Of a stretch of 43,993 nt of DNA, positions 1 to 8,148 are shown piece after piece (position 1 is the first letter of the stretch; each line of letters starts with the position of its first letter). Below the pieces are notes generated by a model, which ran no database searches, had not been told where the DNA came from, and saw nothing but the letters and a program-made list of their open reading frames with translations. The position numbers and the translations under genes were made by a program. The stretch comes from Anaerolineae bacterium (GTDB taxonomy: Bacteria > Chloroflexota > Anaerolineae > B4-G1 > SLSP01). The DNA is taken from NCBI GenBank assembly GCA_025454475.1, contig JALOOJ010000007.1, forward strand, positions 1 to 43,993, read 5' to 3'.

Positions 1-1
1 T

Positions 2-646
2 GCGGCTCACTACGATCGGGTAAACCGGCTGCTTTCTCTGGGGCAGGATGCGCGGTGGCGCCGGCGAGCGTTGGCAGTAGCTGGGGTCCAGCCCGACAGC
101 GAACTTCTCGATGTCGCCACGGGGACCGGCGACATCGCGCTGTTGGCGCGGCGGCTGCTCCCCGAGTCACGCATTGTGGGCACGGACCTGACGCCAGCAA
201 TGCTCATTCAGGCACAGCGCAAGGCGGGCGATCAGATTCTGCCGTGGGTTGTCAGTGATGGCCTGGCTCTGGCGTTCGCCGACAGCACTTTCGATGCCGT
301 TACCTCAGGCTTCATGATGCGCAACGTGCCCGATATCGAACAGGCGTTTGCCGAGCAGGCGCGAGTCGTGCGATCGGGGGGACGCGTAGTGTGCCTCGAG
401 ATGACGTGGCCTCGCCGTTTTCCTATGCGCTGGCTTTTCGCGGTGTACTTCTTCGGATTGTCGCCGCTCGTGGGTGGGGCGATGGCAGGCGCGTGGGCAC
501 CGTACCGCTATCTGCCGCGTTCTGTGAAGGGTTTTGCTGAGCCCGCAGTCCTTGCCCGCAAGATGGCCCAGGTGGGTCTCACGGGGGTAACGTGGGAGAC
601 GATGATGGCCGGCACTATCGCGATTCACGTCGGCACCAAGCCGTGA
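2..646 (+). CDS. ubiE: Demethylmenaquinone/ubiquinone methyltransferase UbiE/MenG, 5' truncated
   Basis: SAM-dependent C-methyltransferase for the last step of menaquinone synthesis. The frame is open from base 2, so the start lies outside the window; probably only about 15-20 residues are missing. The first visible residues (AAHYDRVNRLLSLGQDARWR) match the family N-terminus, where a YD-x-x-N-x-L-S-G pattern precedes the methyltransferase fold. SAM motif I is LDVATGTGDIA, followed by an acidic residue at the end of the next strand (VGTDLTPAML). The motif DAVTSGFMMRNVPD is the UbiE signature region, and the protein ends in the usual IHVGTKP-like tail. It precedes the decarboxylase genes by 86 nt and need not share their operon. 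UbiE is the best call; whether the substrate is demethylmenaquinone only is inferred from the phylum. Confidence 0.93.
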   Translation, partial: AAHYDRVNRLLSLGQDARWRRRALAVAGVQPDSELLDVATGTGDIALLARRLLPESRIVGTDLTPAMLIQAQRKAGDQILPWVVSDGLALAFADSTFDAVTSGFMMRNVPDIEQAFAEQARVVRSGGRVVCLEMTWPRRFPMRWLFAVYFFGLSPLVGGAMAGAWAPYRYLPRSVKGFAEPAVLARKMAQVGLTGVTWETMMAGTIAIHVGTKP

Positions 647-732
647 GCTTTGTGCATCTCGCGAAGGCAAGCGCGTAGTTCCTGTCCCGTCGGGTTTGGT
701 GCTTGGCAGATGTCTCAGTCTAGGAGGACGAT

Positions 733-2277
733 GTGAGCGATTCGGAGAACCCGCGCCTTGAGGCGCTCCGGGCCGCACAGACCCAGGTGTCGCTGGGCGG
801 CGGACAGGCGCGTATCGATAAGCAGCACGCGCAGGGCAAGATGACCGCCCGCGAGCGGATCGCCACGCTTCTCGACGACAGCACCTTCCGCGAGCTCCAA
901 CCATTCACGGTCGCTCACCCGGATGCAGAGGATGTGATCCTTGGCGATGGTGTGGTCACGGGCTACGGTGCGATCGATGGTCGCAAGGTGTTTGTCTTCG
1001 CCCAGGACTTTACGGTATACGGGGGATCGGTCTCTCTGGCCCACGCGCGCAAGATCGTTCAAGTTCAGGAGCTGGCGGTACAGAACGGTTACCCCATCAT
1101 CGGCCTTTTGGACTCGGGCGGCGCTCGTATCCAGGAGGGCGTGCTCTCATTGCAGGGCTATGGCGAGGTCTTTCGGCAAAATGCGCTGGCCTCGGGTGTG
1201 ATCCCCCAGATCTCGGTGATCATGGGGCCGTGTGCGGGTGGGGCGTCCTATAGCCCCGCGCTCACCGACTTCATAGTCATGACCGCCAAGAGCTCGATGA
1301 TGTTCATCACCGGCCCCGATGTGGTCAAGAGCGTCACCGGTGAGGAGATCGACCACGAGGGGCTGGGAGGTGCACTGGTGCACACAAGCATCAGTGGCGT
1401 GGCGCACTTCATCGGGACGGATGAGGATGATGCGTTGGCATTGGTGCGCCGGTTGCTCACCTATCTTCCCTCGAACAATGTCGAATCCCCGGCGGTGTTG
1501 CCCCCAGTGGATGATCCGCTGCGGTGTGACGAGAGGCTGAACACGCTCGTGCCCGAGGCGCCCAATCAGCCCTATGATATGCTTGACGTTATCTCCGCAG
1601 TCATAGACCACGGCAGCTGGTTTGAGGTCCAGGCAGGCTGGGCACGCAACGCTTTGGTCGGGTTCGCGCGACTTGATGGGCTCTCGGTTGGCGTCGTAGC
1701 ACAACAGCCGATGGTCATGGCTGGGGCGATCGATATTGACGCGTCGGATAAGATCTCACGCTTCGTCCGCTTCTGCGATGCCTTCAACCTTCCCGTGATC
1801 ACGTTCGCGGATTCCCCCGGCTTTCTGCCTGGCGTGGCTCAAGAGCACGGGGGGATTATCCGCCACGGTGCCAAGATCATCTACGCCTATGTCGAGGCCA
1901 CTGTTCCCAAGATCTCGGTTGTGACGCGGAAGGGCTATGGTGGGGCCTATATTGTGATGGGCAGCAAGAGCCTGGGTGCCGATGTGCACCTGGCATGGCC
2001 TTCGGCAGAGATAGCGGTGATGGGCCCCGAGGGTGCTGTGGCGGTGCTTAACCGCCGTGAGCTGTCCGCCGCCGCGGATCCCGACGCGCTGCGAGCCGAG
2101 CTCGTGGCTCAGTACCGCGCGACCTACGCTAATCCATATTATTCAGCACAGCGAGGCATCCTTGACAACGTGATCGAGCCGGCGCAGACACGCCCGGAGT
2201 TGATCGCCGCGCTGCGGACCCTGCGGGAGCAGACGCGTTTCGTGCCCCCCAAGAAACACGGCGTGATGCCGGTCTAG
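733..2277 (+). CDS. mmdA: Acyl-CoA carboxyltransferase subunit (methylmalonyl-CoA decarboxylase alpha / propionyl-CoA carboxylase beta type)
   Basis: Carboxyltransferase that moves the carboxyl group between a dicarboxylic acyl-CoA (methylmalonyl-CoA likely) and biotin. At 514 residues it has the family's usual length. It begins with the typical GGGQARIDKQHAQGKMTARER segment and holds both crotonase-like halves: GARIQEGV and GPCAGGASYSPAL in the N-half, DSPGFLPGVAQE and RKGYGGAYIVMGS in the C-half, which form the two oxyanion regions. The start is GTG, because the ATG two bases earlier is followed at once by a stop; AGGAGG lies 5 nt upstream. The following OadG-like, biotin-carrier and OadB genes indicate a Na+-pumping decarboxylase rather than an ATP-driven carboxylase. 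No biotin carboxylase gene is present here. Confidence 0.93.
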   Translation: MSDSENPRLEALRAAQTQVSLGGGQARIDKQHAQGKMTARERIATLLDDSTFRELQPFTVAHPDAEDVILGDGVVTGYGAIDGRKVFVFAQDFTVYGGSVSLAHARKIVQVQELAVQNGYPIIGLLDSGGARIQEGVLSLQGYGEVFRQNALASGVIPQISVIMGPCAGGASYSPALTDFIVMTAKSSMMFITGPDVVKSVTGEEIDHEGLGGALVHTSISGVAHFIGTDEDDALALVRRLLTYLPSNNVESPAVLPPVDDPLRCDERLNTLVPEAPNQPYDMLDVISAVIDHGSWFEVQAGWARNALVGFARLDGLSVGVVAQQPMVMAGAIDIDASDKISRFVRFCDAFNLPVITFADSPGFLPGVAQEHGGIIRHGAKIIYAYVEATVPKISVVTRKGYGGAYIVMGSKSLGADVHLAWPSAEIAVMGPEGAVAVLNRRELSAAADPDALRAELVAQYRATYANPYYSAQRGILDNVIEPAQTRPELIAALRTLREQTRFVPPKKHGVMPV

Positions 2278-2281
2278 CGCA

Positions 2282-2671
2282 ATGTCGAACGTGATTTCGC
2301 AGGCGCTCTGGCTGACTATCGTTGGAATGGGGATGACGTTCCTGAGTATCGGCGCGCTCGTGGGGGGGATTTTTCTGCTGACCCACCTCACCCGGGCGAA
2401 GGAGAACGCTCCGTCGACCCTGACTGAGCCTACGCAATCCGCAACTGGTGGGACTCCGGCGGTGTCCTCGATCTGGGATGCACCGGATGCTGAAATCCGC
2501 CGGCGGGCCGTGGCGGCGGCAGTTGGGGTCGCGATGGCCCTGACAGCCCAGGTTCGGGTCGAGCCCGCAGTGGATCTTGGGGTTACGGCGACAGACGCGT
2601 GGAGCGCCTATGTCCGTGGTCAGCAGCTATCATCGCGGTCGCGCTACGAATCGCGTCGCCATAGCCACTAG
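2282..2671 (+). CDS. OadG-like small membrane subunit of Na+-translocating decarboxylase
   Basis: A 129-residue protein with one N-terminal transmembrane helix (about residues 8-34) containing TIVGMGMTFLSIGALVGGIF, the pattern of the OadG/MmdD family that anchors and assembles the carboxyltransferase on the pump. The rest is a variable soluble tail with an Ala-rich helix (RRRAVAAAVGVAMALTAQV), then a polar end rich in Arg and Ser. The gene starts 4 nt after the carboxyltransferase stop, so the two are probably translationally coupled. The last 60 or so residues have no motif that I recognise. The family call rests on the helix, the size and the position. Confidence 0.8.
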   Translation: MSNVISQALWLTIVGMGMTFLSIGALVGGIFLLTHLTRAKENAPSTLTEPTQSATGGTPAVSSIWDAPDAEIRRRAVAAAVGVAMALTAQVRVEPAVDLGVTATDAWSAYVRGQQLSSRSRYESRRHSH

Positions 2672-2714
2672 CAGAGCGGCTGGGAGGCTGTTTTCAGCCG
2701 GAGGTGGAGTCCAG

Positions 2715-3155
2715 ATGTCAAGGTATCGTATCATTGTTGATGGGCGCGCCTATGTCGTTGAGGTTGGCGACATCGCGGGGCGGCCTGTTTTGGCTACGGT
2801 CGATGGTGAGACTTTCCAGGTGGAGGTCGAGTCCCAAGGTGCAGCGCCGGCGGTGGTTTCCACCGCTGCGTCTCCTGTATCAGCTCCCCGACCAGAAGTT
2901 CTCCATGCCGTGCCCAAGACTCCCGTGACAACATCCGGGGACACGGTAACGGCTCCATTGCCGGGCACCATTGTCACTGTGTCCGTAGCGGTTGGTGACC
3001 GGGTAGAGCCCGGTCAGGAACTCTGCGTTTTGGAAGCTATGAAGATGAACAACCCGATCCGTTCGACACGGTCAGGTGTGGTAACTGAGGTGCTGGTCAA
3101 CGTCGGACAACAGGTCCAGCATGGGAATCCCTTGATGCTGATCGCAGAGGCATAG
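2715..3155 (+). CDS. mmdC: Biotin carboxyl carrier protein (biotinyl domain)
   Basis: A 146-residue biotin carrier subunit. The N-terminal 40 residues form a small beta domain (RYRIIVDGRAYVVEV), then a Pro/Ala/Val/Thr linker (residues 42-78), then a biotinyl domain with the EAMKM motif; Lys110 is the predicted biotinylation site. The domain begins with VTAPLPGTIV, as in oxaloacetate and methylmalonyl-CoA decarboxylase carriers. ATG 2715 is chosen because GGAGG lies about 10 nt upstream and the protein start matches the family; the open frame continues upstream without recognisable sequence. It carries the carboxyl group from the carboxyltransferase to the membrane beta subunit. Confidence 0.92.
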   Translation: MSRYRIIVDGRAYVVEVGDIAGRPVLATVDGETFQVEVESQGAAPAVVSTAASPVSAPRPEVLHAVPKTPVTTSGDTVTAPLPGTIVTVSVAVGDRVEPGQELCVLEAMKMNNPIRSTRSGVVTEVLVNVGQQVQHGNPLMLIAEA

Positions 3156-3156
3156 T

Positions 3157-3966
3157 ATGGATGCGCCGGGAGCAGCTCACCCTTCGCCGCTTGCAAGCCA
3201 GCTCGAGATCCGGACGCGGGACCTGAACTGGACGTTGGCGAATTACGCCTTCGTCGCAAACGTCACCGCTCTAGCGTCCGAGTGCGACATTGCCCATTCA
3301 CCGACGATGTCGGTGGCTAGTTGTCGGGCACTTCCGACGCTGGGGCTGACCTTTGTGGGCGACTCCGCCGAGCTGTTGGCGAACTATGCGGCTTTCCTCG
3401 CCGATCCCGGCAGTGTGGTGCAACTTGTCGTCAACGAGGATCAGCTGAGCATTGCCGAACGCGCCTTCTCCGTAACATCGGTAACACCGCGATGGCAGAT
3501 GCTCTACCACGGCACGTTGGACGATTTGGGACAGCGCACTGCCGCACCATCTGAGGGCCTGCGCCCCCGCCGCGTCGAGGCGCTCGCCAACGGCGATTGG
3601 GTGGCGGTTCAGGCGCTGGCTGAGGCTGAGGCCATATCGCTGCCGGCACAGGCAGGTGACCCCTTTCAGCAGGGGCCTGCCTTCGGGGTCTGGGACCGGC
3701 GCCGGTTGATCGCGATGGGGCTGACCGCAGTATGCTTGCCCGGGGCAGCTCAGATCAATGCAGTTGTGACTCGCAAGGAGTTTCGCCGCCAAGGCTACGC
3801 CACCGCGGTTGTCACTGCGCTACTGAGGGCTCACTTGCTTCAGGGTCGCAGCATATTCCTGGTCGTCGACCAGGACAATGCCGAGGCCCTGAGCCTGTTG
3901 GACAACCTTGGGTTCGTGCGCGAGCGACCGATGTACGCGATGCGTTGTATCCTTGGGGGCTCGTAG
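3157..3966 (+). CDS. GNAT-family N-acetyltransferase
   Basis: A 269-residue protein whose C-terminal half (about residues 150-265) is a GNAT domain. The acetyl-CoA pyrophosphate loop is seen as residues 203-215, V-T-R-x-x-x-R-R-Q-G-Y-A, followed by the helix ATAVVTALLRAHLLQ and the strand/helix IFLVVDQDNAEALSLLDNLGF typical of the fold's end. The N-terminal 140 residues are not recognisable. ATG lies 1 nt after the biotin-carrier stop, so the gene is inside the decarboxylase operon, before the beta subunit. Its substrate is unknown; possible targets are a small amine or a protein of the complex, but nothing in the sequence decides this. Confidence 0.82.
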   Translation: MDAPGAAHPSPLASQLEIRTRDLNWTLANYAFVANVTALASECDIAHSPTMSVASCRALPTLGLTFVGDSAELLANYAAFLADPGSVVQLVVNEDQLSIAERAFSVTSVTPRWQMLYHGTLDDLGQRTAAPSEGLRPRRVEALANGDWVAVQALAEAEAISLPAQAGDPFQQGPAFGVWDRRRLIAMGLTAVCLPGAAQINAVVTRKEFRRQGYATAVVTALLRAHLLQGRSIFLVVDQDNAEALSLLDNLGFVRERPMYAMRCILGGS

Positions 3967-4092
3967 AGCGCGACACGGGGGGATGCACGCGGTCCACTGC
4001 GCTGGACTGAGATGAAGTTCCGGCCTGGCTGCGATCAGCGGTTCGCGCCGCAGGTAGCGACCTAGGCAGAATGCGGTAGAGAAGGAGCCTCG

Positions 4093-5232
4093 ATGAGCGG
4101 AGCGGATCTCTCTGGGCTTTTCGCCGGGCTTGCGGATCTCATCTACAACTGGCCAACCCTGATCATGATGGCTGTCGGCATGCTCCTGATCTACTTGGCC
4201 ATCGTGAAGGAGTACGAACCGGTCCTGTTGCTCCCCATTGGCATCGGCTGCATCATTGGCAACCTTCCCCTCTCGGCGATGGTGGATCCGTCCCAACACG
4301 GCATGCTCGCCGTGCTCAAACAGGCGATGGTCGACAACGAGCTTCTGCCCCTCCTGATCTTCATCGGGGTCGGGGCGATGATGGATTTCCGACCGTTACT
4401 GGCTCAGCCGCTCTTTGCCCTGATGGGTGCCGCAGGACAGTTCGGCATCTTCGGCACGTTGGTCCTCGCGGTGCTATTGGGCTTCCCGATGAACGAGGCT
4501 GCCAGCATCGGTATCATTGGGGCTATCGATGGCCCCACCAGCATCTATGTTGCCAACCAACTGGCACCCCATATGCTTGGCGTCATTTCCGTCGTCGCCT
4601 ACTCCTATATGAGTCTGGTGCCGATCATCCAGCCGCCGATCATGCGCCTGCTGACGACGCGGGAGGAGCGCATGACCAGGATGGACTATGCGCCACGCCC
4701 TGTCTCAGGGCGCGCGTTAGTCATCTTCCCGGTGCTCGTCACCATTGCCGTTGGTATCCTTGTGCCCGAGGCAGCGCCCCTCATCGGCGCGCTGATGCTG
4801 GGTAACCTCCTCCGGGAAGCGGGTGTCGTACCGCGGCTGGTGCACGCCGCGGAGAACGAGATCATCAATATTGCCACGCTCTTCCTTGGACTCGTCATCG
4901 GGAGCACGATGACGGCGCACAGCTTTCTGACGTGGGACACGCTCAAGATCCTGGTGCTGGGGCTTCTTGCGTTTGGGCTGGACACCGTTGCTGGGCTTTT
5001 GTTCGGCAAGTTGCTCTACACCTTCTCCGGCAAGAAGATCAACCCGCTCATCGGCGCCGCCGGTATCAGCGCCTTCCCTATGGCTGGGCGCCTAGTCCAG
5101 AGGGTCGCGCAGGAGGAGGACTTCTCGAACTTCGTGCTGATGCATGCGATGGGTGCCAACACGGCCGGGCAATTGGGCTCGGTCATTGCGGGAGGCGTGT
5201 TGCTCACGCTTGTCCTGCCGCTGGTGCGCTAG
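4093..5232 (+). CDS. mmdB: Na+-translocating decarboxylase beta subunit (OadB/MmdB)
   Basis: Integral membrane subunit (379 residues, about ten hydrophobic segments) that decarboxylates carboxybiotin and exports Na+. The motif IGAIDGPTSIYV holds Asp146, matching the essential Asp of the GGADGPT motif (Asp203 in Klebsiella OadB). HAMGANTAGQLGS holds Asn356 and Ser363, matching the second Na+/H+ region. INPLIGAAGISAFPMAGR is the other conserved block. The GGAD to GAID change beside the Asp is a mild departure from the family. AAGGAG precedes ATG by about 7 nt. The 126-nt gap from the GNAT gene shows no terminator. Confidence 0.95.
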   Translation: MSGADLSGLFAGLADLIYNWPTLIMMAVGMLLIYLAIVKEYEPVLLLPIGIGCIIGNLPLSAMVDPSQHGMLAVLKQAMVDNELLPLLIFIGVGAMMDFRPLLAQPLFALMGAAGQFGIFGTLVLAVLLGFPMNEAASIGIIGAIDGPTSIYVANQLAPHMLGVISVVAYSYMSLVPIIQPPIMRLLTTREERMTRMDYAPRPVSGRALVIFPVLVTIAVGILVPEAAPLIGALMLGNLLREAGVVPRLVHAAENEIINIATLFLGLVIGSTMTAHSFLTWDTLKILVLGLLAFGLDTVAGLLFGKLLYTFSGKKINPLIGAAGISAFPMAGRLVQRVAQEEDFSNFVLMHAMGANTAGQLGSVIAGGVLLTLVLPLVR

Positions 5233-5327
5233 ACGTCGAAAGCCGACTGCCAGGCGCCCGATGTTGGATGCTCGATTCCGTTTCTGCTGGGTCCTTTACG
5301 CTTTTCCGTCTTTTCGCCGGAGGTCCT

Positions 5328-5606
5328 ATGGCACTAGGGATGGTTCTGATCGATGTTGATCGCTGCAAGGGATGCGGGCTCTGCACCCACATATGCCCCG
5401 TCAGCATACTCGCTCTCTCGAAGGACACGCTGAACGTTCGAGGATACCATCCAGTGATGGTGACCGATACGGAGGCATGCATCGGATGCGCTTCGTGTGC
5501 CATGATATGTCCTGACGTCGTCTTTACGGTCTACCGGCGCCGTCGCGAGACCCGTTCGGCCGTCGCACGGACTGCCAGCGCGCAGGCTGGTGTCATCAGC
5601 GGTTAG
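5328..5606 (+). CDS. 2-oxoacid:ferredoxin oxidoreductase delta subunit (2x[4Fe-4S] ferredoxin)
   Basis: A 92-residue ferredoxin subunit with two CxxCxxCxxxCP clusters: Cys13/16/19/23 and Cys51/54/57/61. It accepts electrons from the TPP site and passes them to free ferredoxin. ATG 5328 is chosen because GGAGG sits 4 nt upstream and the first Cys motif follows at the usual distance; the longer open frame upstream overlaps mmdB and has no ferredoxin features. Order delta-alpha-beta-gamma and short spacings define a four-subunit complex. The last 20 residues are basic and variable. Confidence 0.92.
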   Translation: MALGMVLIDVDRCKGCGLCTHICPVSILALSKDTLNVRGYHPVMVTDTEACIGCASCAMICPDVVFTVYRRRRETRSAVARTASAQAGVISG

Positions 5607-5618
5607 GAGGAGGGACCG

Positions 5619-6686
5619 ATGGCCAAGCAACTGCTGAAGGGAAACGTGGCCTTTGCCGAGGCCGCCGTGCGCTTTGGATTGCAGGCGTATTTTGGGTACC
5701 CTATCACTCCTCAGAGTGAGGCACTCGAACACCTCTCAGGCCGTATGCTTAGGGAGGCCCGCGTCTTCCTGCAGGCCGAAAGCGAGGTCGCAGCGATAAA
5801 CATGGTCTACGGTGCGGCCTGTTGTGGTGTCCGAGTGATGACGTCTACCTCCGGGCCAGGCTTTTCGTTGATGGCTGAGGGGCTGTCTTATATTGCCGGG
5901 TCAGAGATCCCCGTGGTGGTGGTAAATATGATGCGCGGCGGTCCGGGTCTGGGCAACATCCAGCCATCGCAGGCGGATTACTTCTTCATGACCAAGAGTG
6001 CCGGACACGGTGACTTCCATCCCATTGTTCTTGCGCCCGCGAGTGTCCAAGAGATCATCGACATGATGGGTCTTGCCTTTGAGCTAGCCGAGAAATACCG
6101 CACTCTGGTCCTAATCGCCGGCGACGGTAGCCTGGGCCAGATGATGGAATCGGCCGAGCTCCCGCCTATGCAGCCGCTGCCTGCGCTTCGGCCCAATTGG
6201 GCTGTCACGGGTGCTGACGGACGCGAGCCGAACGTGATAACGTCTCTCTACCTCGTCGCGGAGCACCTGGAGGAGGTTAACCTGCGGCTTCAGGCGAAGC
6301 TTGCCGACATTCGACAGCATGAGGTTCGATTCGTTGAGGCTCAGACCGCCGACGCGGAACTGCTCCTTGTCGCGTATGGCACATCGGGCCGTATCTGCAC
6401 GAGCGTCATGCGCCAGGCGCGGCAGAAAGGAATCAAGGTCGGGCTGCTTCGACCGCAGACCCTATGGCCTTTCCCGGCCCAACGCATCGGCGAGCTCTGT
6501 GAGCAGGTACGCGGGATACTCGTTGTCGAGATGAGCGCCGGACAGATGCTTGAGGATGTGGACCACGCCGCAGGTGGCCGGGTCCCGATCCGTTTCCATG
6601 GTCGTATGGGAGGGATGATCCCTATGGTTGATGATGTCTTGGCTGATCTGCAGGCCTTGGCTACCAGTCTCGGCCTGGCACCTTAG
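5619..6686 (+). CDS. vorB: 2-oxoacid:ferredoxin oxidoreductase alpha subunit (VorB type)
   Basis: The 355-residue alpha subunit holds the pyrimidine-side TPP domain and the transketolase C-terminal domain fused in one chain. Residues about 5-30 ([24 protein letters not shown]) and [18 protein letters not shown] are the family signatures. [16 protein letters not shown] and [17 protein letters not shown] closely resemble VorB, the 3-methyl-2-oxobutanoate (2-oxoisovalerate) enzyme, more than the pyruvate or 2-oxoglutarate enzymes as I remember them. This suggests oxidation of branched-chain 2-oxoacids to acyl-CoA, CO2 and reduced ferredoxin; the exact substrate is inferred. GGAGGAGGG precedes the ATG. 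Confidence 0.93.
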   Translation: MAKQLLKGNVAFAEAAVRFGLQAYFGYPITPQSEALEHLSGRMLREARVFLQAESEVAAINMVYGAACCGVRVMTSTSGPGFSLMAEGLSYIAGSEIPVVVVNMMRGGPGLGNIQPSQADYFFMTKSAGHGDFHPIVLAPASVQEIIDMMGLAFELAEKYRTLVLIAGDGSLGQMMESAELPPMQPLPALRPNWAVTGADGREPNVITSLYLVAEHLEEVNLRLQAKLADIRQHEVRFVEAQTADAELLLVAYGTSGRICTSVMRQARQKGIKVGLLRPQTLWPFPAQRIGELCEQVRGILVVEMSAGQMLEDVDHAAGGRVPIRFHGRMGGMIPMVDDVLADLQALATSLGLAP

Positions 6687-6753
6687 GTCGGTCCAGGGTT
6701 ACTACCATTCAGGGGGATCTACCTCTCCGGCCCTGATCCAGGAGGTGTGCCAG

Positions 6754-7542
6754 ATGTCACAAGCCGTTGCTGTTCCTGAGGATATGGAGCAGGTCTACGC
6801 ATATCCACGCTCGCTCACCCAGGCAAATAGCCACTATTGCCCAGGGTGCGTCCACGGAATTGTCCACCGGTTGGTCGCTGAGGTTATCGACGAACTGGGC
6901 ATCCGCGAAAAAACCATCGGGGTGGCACCGGTCGGCTGTGCCGTTCTGGTATACAACTATATCAACACCGACTTCGTTGAGGCGGCCCACGGGCGCGCCC
7001 CAGCAATGGCCACCGGAATCAAGCGTGTCAGCCCTGACAAGATCGTCTTCACGTACCAGGGTGACGGTGACCTCGCAGCGATCGGCACCGCGGAGATCAT
7101 CCACGCCGCGAACCGCGGCGAGCGGATCACGACGGTGTTCATCAACAACGCCATCTATGGAATGACGGGCGGCCAGATGGCCCCGACCACACTGGAGGGG
7201 ATGATAACCACGTCCACGCCGGGTGGCCGCGACCACCTGCTTGCGGGCTACCCGATGCGAATGTCTGAAATCCTGGCGCAGACCGCTGGTGCTGTCTATG
7301 TGGCTCGTGAGGCTGCTCTCGACCTCGCCGGTATCCGCAGGACCAAGAGGGCGATCAAACGTGCCTTCCTGGCACAGATCCACGGCCTTGGCTTCGCTTC
7401 AGTTGAGGTACTGGCGACCTGTCCCACCAACTGGGGCCTTGATCCCTGGGCCGCGATGCAGTGGGCGAAGGAGAATCTGGGAGCGTTCTATCCGTTGGAC
7501 ACGTTCAAGATCACCGACGAGGTGAAGGCCCTGCCGGTGTGA
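6754..7542 (+). CDS. 2-oxoacid:ferredoxin oxidoreductase beta subunit (TPP-binding)
   Basis: The 262-residue TPP-binding subunit. SHYCPGCVHGI near residue 30 is the family N-terminal signature. The TPP/Mg motif is GDGDLAAIGTAEIIHAANR with downstream NNAIYGMTGGQMAPTT, the GDG-x(25-30)-N pattern. VGCAVLVYNYINTD corresponds to the conserved GCS/GCA loop. ATG 6754 is used because CAGGAGG lies 8 nt before it; the open frame extends upstream into the vorB end but without family similarity. It pairs with the alpha subunit to form the active site. Confidence 0.93.
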   Translation: MSQAVAVPEDMEQVYAYPRSLTQANSHYCPGCVHGIVHRLVAEVIDELGIREKTIGVAPVGCAVLVYNYINTDFVEAAHGRAPAMATGIKRVSPDKIVFTYQGDGDLAAIGTAEIIHAANRGERITTVFINNAIYGMTGGQMAPTTLEGMITTSTPGGRDHLLAGYPMRMSEILAQTAGAVYVAREAALDLAGIRRTKRAIKRAFLAQIHGLGFASVEVLATCPTNWGLDPWAAMQWAKENLGAFYPLDTFKITDEVKALPV

Positions 7543-7570
7543 CGTACCCACGTGGTATAAGGAGAGCCAG

Positions 7571-8110
7571 ATGCGACACCAAGAGACCATCTTCGCCGGG
7601 TTTGGGGGGCAGGGCGTGTTATTTGCCGGCCAGCTACTCGCCTATGCCGGCATGTCCGAGGGCCTTCACGTGACCTGGATCCCCTCCTACGGCCCCGAAA
7701 TGCGTGGCGGAACGGCTAACTGTACTGTAATCCTCTCCGAACAGGAGATCGGTGCTCCGGTGGTCAGTCACCCGCTTTCTGCTGTTGTCTTCAACGTTCC
7801 GTCTCTGGCTAAGTATGAGCCGCTCGTAAGACCCAACGGTCTCCTTCTGGTCAATGCCTCTCTGATCGCTGCTCAGAGCGCTCGCGAGGATATCCGGGTG
7901 GTCTACATCCCCGCAAGCGACATCGCCACCGAGCTGGGCAACATCCGAATTGCGAATATGGTGCTCCTAGGAGCCTATATCGCTGCGACGGACATTGTCA
8001 GCCTCGACGCTGCCAAAGCCCAGCTCGACGAGCACCTCTCAGACCGCCAGCGGAAATGGCTTCAACCCAATATGCAGGCGCTTGACCGTGGCGCTGCTCT
8101 AGTGCGCTAG
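7571..8110 (+). CDS. 2-oxoacid:ferredoxin oxidoreductase gamma subunit
   Basis: The 179-residue gamma subunit, at the usual length. It starts with the family hallmark GFGGQGVLFAGQLLAYAG (residues 10-27) and contains the WIPSYGPEMRGGTANC motif and the SHPLSAVVFNVPSL block. This domain contacts CoA and closes the complex. AAGGAGAG lies about 6 nt before the ATG. It is the last gene of the rightward group; the next gene converges on it after 38 nt. Confidence 0.93.
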   Translation: MRHQETIFAGFGGQGVLFAGQLLAYAGMSEGLHVTWIPSYGPEMRGGTANCTVILSEQEIGAPVVSHPLSAVVFNVPSLAKYEPLVRPNGLLLVNASLIAAQSAREDIRVVYIPASDIATELGNIRIANMVLLGAYIAATDIVSLDAAKAQLDEHLSDRQRKWLQPNMQALDRGAALVR

Positions 8111-8148
8111 GTCAGGGGCCGGCGGAGCGGCATCAGACTGCTTCGATC

